From Puniceicoccales bacterium (GTDB taxonomy: Bacteria > Verrucomicrobiota > Verrucomicrobiia > Opitutales > JAIRLM01), in contig JAIRMB010000074.1 in NCBI GenBank assembly GCA_031258995.1, positions 1 through 8,247 on the forward strand: a DNA stretch of 8,247 nt. Reading direction: 5' to 3'. A model generated the notes under the pieces. The model had not been told where the DNA came from and searched no databases. It saw only the letters and a program-made list of their open reading frames with translations. This document shows positions 5,798-8,247 of the stretch, one piece after another (positions within the stretch are counted from its first letter, which is position 1; the number at the start of each line of letters is the position of its first letter). The position numbers and the translations under genes are program-made.

Positions 5798-6437
5798 GAG
5801 ACAGGCGCCTTTCCAATTTTCTGCCGAGCCGTTCCACTAAACATGCCAATGCGTAATAGTAGAGGCCGGCCATGCAGAGGGGGAGAAAATATGTAAAGTG
5901 TTCTGCAGCCAAAACTTGTGACCTTCGCATCAGATCAGACCCACCCAATGTGGCGATGAGAGCCGTCTCTTTCAGAAGGGCAATGACCTCCCCGGTGAGA
6001 GCCGGCAGGATGCGGGCAAAAATTTGAGGCAAATAGATGTCGCGCCAGGCGGGAATAGCGGGAATGCGGAGAGTCCGCACGGCCTCGAACTGCCCCCTGG
6101 GGATAGCGCCGATGCCGGAGCGAAAAATTTCCGTCATGTAGGCGGAACTATTCAGCCCAAAGGCGATAACGCCGGCCCAGACGGCACTCAAGCGAATCCC
6201 CAGGAGGGCCGGCAGGGCGAAGTAAATCAGGCTTAGCTGTAACAGCATGGGCGTACCGCGCAGTAGGGAGACGTAGCGGCGGATAGGGCGGACGGCTACG
6301 CCGCAGTGGCGGAGGATTGCCAGCAGGAGGCCCAGGGAAAAGCCTACGGCCAGCCCACCGAACAGCAGAAGAAAGGTCACAGCCATTCCACCGCCCACGT
6401 AGGCCAGATCAGAGAAAAAACTCACGGAAGGCCCCAT
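5784..6437 (-). CDS. Polar amino-acid ABC transporter, permease protein (HisM/GlnP family)
   Basis: 217 residues, normal for this family. Inner-membrane channel subunit that works as a dimer with the ATPase encoded downstream. Hydrophobic segments lie at about 14-42, 64-80, 84-100, 143-165 and 182-202. RGTPMLLQLSLIYFALP (60-76) is the typical family motif after the first helix. The cytoplasmic EAA loop that docks on the ATPase is at about 118-138 (EAVRTLRIP...YLPQ), but the usually conserved Gly (as in EAAxxLG) is Arg124. The start ATG at 6437-6435 overlaps the binding-protein gene by 16 bases, and the 3' end overlaps the ATPase gene by 14 bases, which is the pattern of a translationally coupled operon. 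Confidence 0.94.
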   Translation of the reverse strand: MGPSVSFFSDLAYVGGGMAVTFLLLFGGLAVGFSLGLLLAILRHCGVAVRPIRRYVSLLRGTPMLLQLSLIYFALPALLGIRLSAVWAGVIAFGLNSSAYMTEIFRSGIGAIPRGQFEAVRTLRIPAIPAWRDIYLPQIFARILPALTGEVIALLKETALIATLGGSDLMRRSQVLAAEHFTYFLPLCMAGLYYYALACLVERLGRKLERRLSHAAS

Positions 6438-7147
6438 TTCTCTTTCAACCGCTGCAATTTACCGTTCTTCTCCATGGCCGTTAGGATCCTATCCACCTGG
6501 GCCACGAGAGGGGAATTTTTCGGAAACGCGATGGCGTAGCCGCGGTCCGAACGGGCCAAAAAAACGCTTTGAAGCTGTCTATTGCGTTCGCAAAAGGACT
6601 CCGCCTGGCTGCCGTCTACCACCACGGCGTCCACCTGCCCCGCTTTTAGCGCTTCCACCGCCTGCACATTGCTGTCCATGGGTACTGTGGTGCAGTCCGG
6701 AGCATTCTGCCGCAGCCACAGCTCCATGGTGGAGCCCAGCTGGCAGGCGACTCGCCGACCGCGGAACTTTTGCGCCGGATCCACCGGCCGTTGCGACTGG
6801 TAGAGCACCCGCAGCTCTTCGCGAAAGTAGGCCCGAGAAAAGGAAAAGTTCTTTTCCCGCTCTTCCGTGGCGGTGATGGTGGAGGCGGCCATGTCCGCCA
6901 TCCCGGCGTTTAGCGACGGCAGGATGGCGCTAAAGGACATGTCTAGAAAAACTGCCCCGCGTCCCAGTTCTTCGGCCACGGACCGACCCAAATCCACTTC
7001 AAAGCCCACCGGTTTACCTTTTTCCACAAATTCAAAGGGGGGATAGTCGGCGGATAGGGCAATGCGCAGCGGTGGAACCGCCCCCTCCCTTCCGCCACAG
7101 CCAGAAAGGAGTAGGGATAGAACGAACGGTCGAAGGTGCGCGCACAT
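6422..7147 (-). CDS. Polar amino-acid ABC transporter, substrate-binding lipoprotein (SBP family 3)
   Basis: 241 residues from the ATG at 7147. Captures an amino acid outside the inner membrane and delivers it to the permease encoded next. MCAHLRPFVLSLLLSGCGG is a lipoprotein signal with lipobox LLSGC and lipidated Cys17. The mature part begins LRIALSADYPPFEFVEKGKP, the standard opening of family 3. Residues matching known ligand contacts are Arg97 in ITATEER (binds the carboxylate in HisJ/LAO-type proteins) and Asp178 in VVVDGS (binds the amino group), so an alpha-amino acid is the likely ligand; the side-chain preference is unclear. RGRRVACQLGSTMELWL at about 129-145 is the usual second-lobe entry. 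An in-frame GTG at 7180-7178 would add 11 residues; the ATG is preferred because it puts the hydrophobic core near the N-terminus, but neither start has a strong Shine-Dalgarno sequence. First gene of the importer operon. Confidence 0.93.
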   Translation of the reverse strand: MCAHLRPFVLSLLLSGCGGREGAVPPLRIALSADYPPFEFVEKGKPVGFEVDLGRSVAEELGRGAVFLDMSFSAILPSLNAGMADMAASTITATEEREKNFSFSRAYFREELRVLYQSQRPVDPAQKFRGRRVACQLGSTMELWLRQNAPDCTTVPMDSNVQAVEALKAGQVDAVVVDGSQAESFCERNRQLQSVFLARSDRGYAIAFPKNSPLVAQVDRILTAMEKNGKLQRLKEKWGLP

Positions 7148-7482
7148 GGACAGGCTACTTTCGCATCGGAAGGGGGACACTCTGTCAATGGGGAAATGAA
7201 GATGCGCTGGACAGGCCGCACCTTTGCCCTGCGCTCGCCGCCGTGCCTGCGATCACCCTAGCTGCTAATTCGAATAGCCCATTATCTCCTCCCTATAATC
7301 CACAAAGCATTTCAACGGAACATATTATATCTCACAGACTAAACATTTCGCGGTCGCCGGCCGCCGCGTTTTCAAGGAAGCGGTCGCCAATTTCCTGCCC
7401 AATCGACCGGAGCGACGCCTCTTCGCAGGAATTTTGGGAAGAGTTACGGGCTATTTACCAAAGCGGTGAGCCGCTAGCTAAG
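7148..7482. promoter_or_regulatory. Divergent intergenic region with TATAAT-like boxes on both strands
   Basis: This stretch separates the minus-strand importer operon from the plus-strand glycosyltransferase. A perfect TATAAT lies on the plus strand at 7294-7299, and another on the minus strand at 7329-7324. The segment around 7260-7345 is locally A+T rich, as expected for a promoter. No convincing -35 element is found at 16-18 bases from either box, so these are candidates only. The direct repeat GCGGTCGCC occurs at 7350-7358 and 7380-7388, exactly 30 bases apart, and could be an operator or chance. The right part, from about 7414, may already code for the glycosyltransferase N-terminus. 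Confidence 0.35.
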
Positions 7483-8247
7483 GTGGAAGGTGACCGCCTG
7501 CGAGTCGTGCTACTGCTTCACAAGGAATGGATGGGCGAAACGGCCGCAGCGGGACGGCTACTGGAAGAATTCGGCAGACGTGGCCACGACTGTTGCATCT
7601 GTGATCAGCCTAATCGGTGGCTGCTAAAACGGATTAACCCTTCTTTTGTTCTGTGCCTTTGCGCCTTCGATGCACCGCCGGAGGGCGTGCCGAGTGGTGC
7701 CGTCTTTTCCCGGCCGCATGAGATTGCCCCATGCGTCAGTCCGGAGCAAATCTTGCGCTACGAAAATATTTTTCACTGCCCGCCGAACATTCAAAAGTTG
7801 CAGCAGCTCGCTGCGCAAAAGGGGAAGATTTTGCACACCGCGCCGTTTCAATACTCGGTGAGCAGGACAAAATTTTCTGAAAATCTTAAGCGGCGGCTGT
7901 TTTATGGCGGCATGTGCCACGATCCACGGCGGGGAAAACTCTATGCCAAGCTCTACCGGCTACTCGATGGGACAAATTATTTTGACGTCTACGGTCCTGC
8001 AAGCATTTGGAGCCGAAGAACTCCAATGTCCTACCGTGGTTTCGTCCGGTGGGACGGCGGTGCACTTTTGGACGTCATGCGCTCCGCAGGCATTTCGCTT
8101 GTTCTACATAGTGATGATCATCTGACCGGAGCGACCGTCTCGCCGCGCATCTTCGAAGCGGCCGCCGCATCAAATGTAATCATTAGCGACCGGCATTCCT
8201 TTGTTTTGGAGCACTTCGGCGATTCCGTGCTCTACGTGGACCAGGAG
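7243..8247 (+). CDS. Glycosyltransferase, CgeB / group 1-like (3' truncated by window edge; start uncertain)
   Basis: The frame is open to the last base, so the C-terminus is missing. From 7501 it reads RVVLLLHKEWMGETAAAGRL, a Rossmann-type opening, followed by a region rich in Cys and aromatic residues. Near 7890 comes RRLFYGGMCHDPRRGKLYAKL, then NYFDVYGPASIW, SYRGFVRWDG, GISLVLHSDDHLTG and, from 8146, RIFEAAAASNVIISDRHSF with LEHFGDSVLYVDQE. This second-lobe pattern (acidic helix RIFEAAA plus strand) is that of GT-B glycosyltransferases of the CgeB/'glycosyl transferases group 1' type, which transfer sugar from a nucleotide donor, often for surface polysaccharide. Acceptor and sugar are unknown. 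There is no in-frame ATG before 7531, which is too late. GTG 7243 is the only upstream canonical start, but its first 50 residues look non-coding; GTG 7483 is the alternative, and the reading SSQEFWEELRAIYQSGEPL (about 7420-7476) suggests coding before that. Confidence 0.75.
   Translation, partial: MPAITLAANSNSPLSPPYNPQSISTEHIISHRLNISRSPAAAFSRKRSPISCPIDRSDASSQEFWEELRAIYQSGEPLAKVEGDRLRVVLLLHKEWMGETAAAGRLLEEFGRRGHDCCICDQPNRWLLKRINPSFVLCLCAFDAPPEGVPSGAVFSRPHEIAPCVSPEQILRYENIFHCPPNIQKLQQLAAQKGKILHTAPFQYSVSRTKFSENLKRRLFYGGMCHDPRRGKLYAKLYRLLDGTNYFDVYGPASIWSRRTPMSYRGFVRWDGGALLDVMRSAGISLVLHSDDHLTGATVSPRIFEAAAASNVIISDRHSFVLEHFGDSVLYVDQE

Noticed and set aside
7646..8125. Plus-strand open frames at 7646-7861 and 7904-8125
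   Set aside because: Both lie inside the glycosyltransferase reading frame, which carries recognisable family motifs; these other frames show none.

Overview
The window appears to come from a bacterium with a GC-rich genome. The gene set includes a pyruvate phosphate dikinase, a polar amino-acid ABC importer whose binding protein carries a lipobox, a GalE-like sugar-nucleotide enzyme and a CgeB/LPS-type glycosyltransferase, which fits a Gram-negative cell best. Lineage cannot be settled from the sequence. An OTU-type (deubiquitinase-like) protein is unusual for a free-living bacterium and hints at association with a eukaryotic host, as in chlamydiae, other PVC bacteria, rickettsiae or Legionella; this is inference.

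Layout: (1) 2-1828, plus strand, the C-terminal two thirds of pyruvate phosphate dikinase, cut by the window edge. (2) 1837-3006, minus strand, a 389-residue protein with an OTU-like cysteine protease signature and a proline-rich insertion made by an internal tandem repeat; it is visibly richer in A+T than its neighbours. (3) 3013-3430, minus strand, a dead IS5-like transposase fragment whose end lies 6 bases from the OTU start codon, followed by a palindrome-rich spacer to 3669. (4) 3670-5140, plus strand, a GalE-like dehydrogenase/epimerase without the usual Tyr/Lys pair, then a small lipoprotein that also has a C-terminal membrane anchor. (5) 5027-7147, minus strand, a compact ABC importer operon (binding protein, permease, ATPase) with overlapping genes; its ATPase gene overlaps the lipoprotein gene tail to tail by 114 bases. 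(6) 7148-7482, a divergent intergenic region with TATAAT-like boxes on both strands. (7) About 7243 to the window end, plus strand, a glycosyltransferase with an unclear start and a truncated 3' end.

Functionally, the housekeeping part is PEP/pyruvate interconversion and amino-acid uptake. The GalE-like protein and the glycosyltransferase suggest surface polysaccharide work, though they are separated by the ABC operon. The OTU gene with the decayed insertion element looks like an acquired accessory island inserted between ordinary genes, and it is the most interesting item here.
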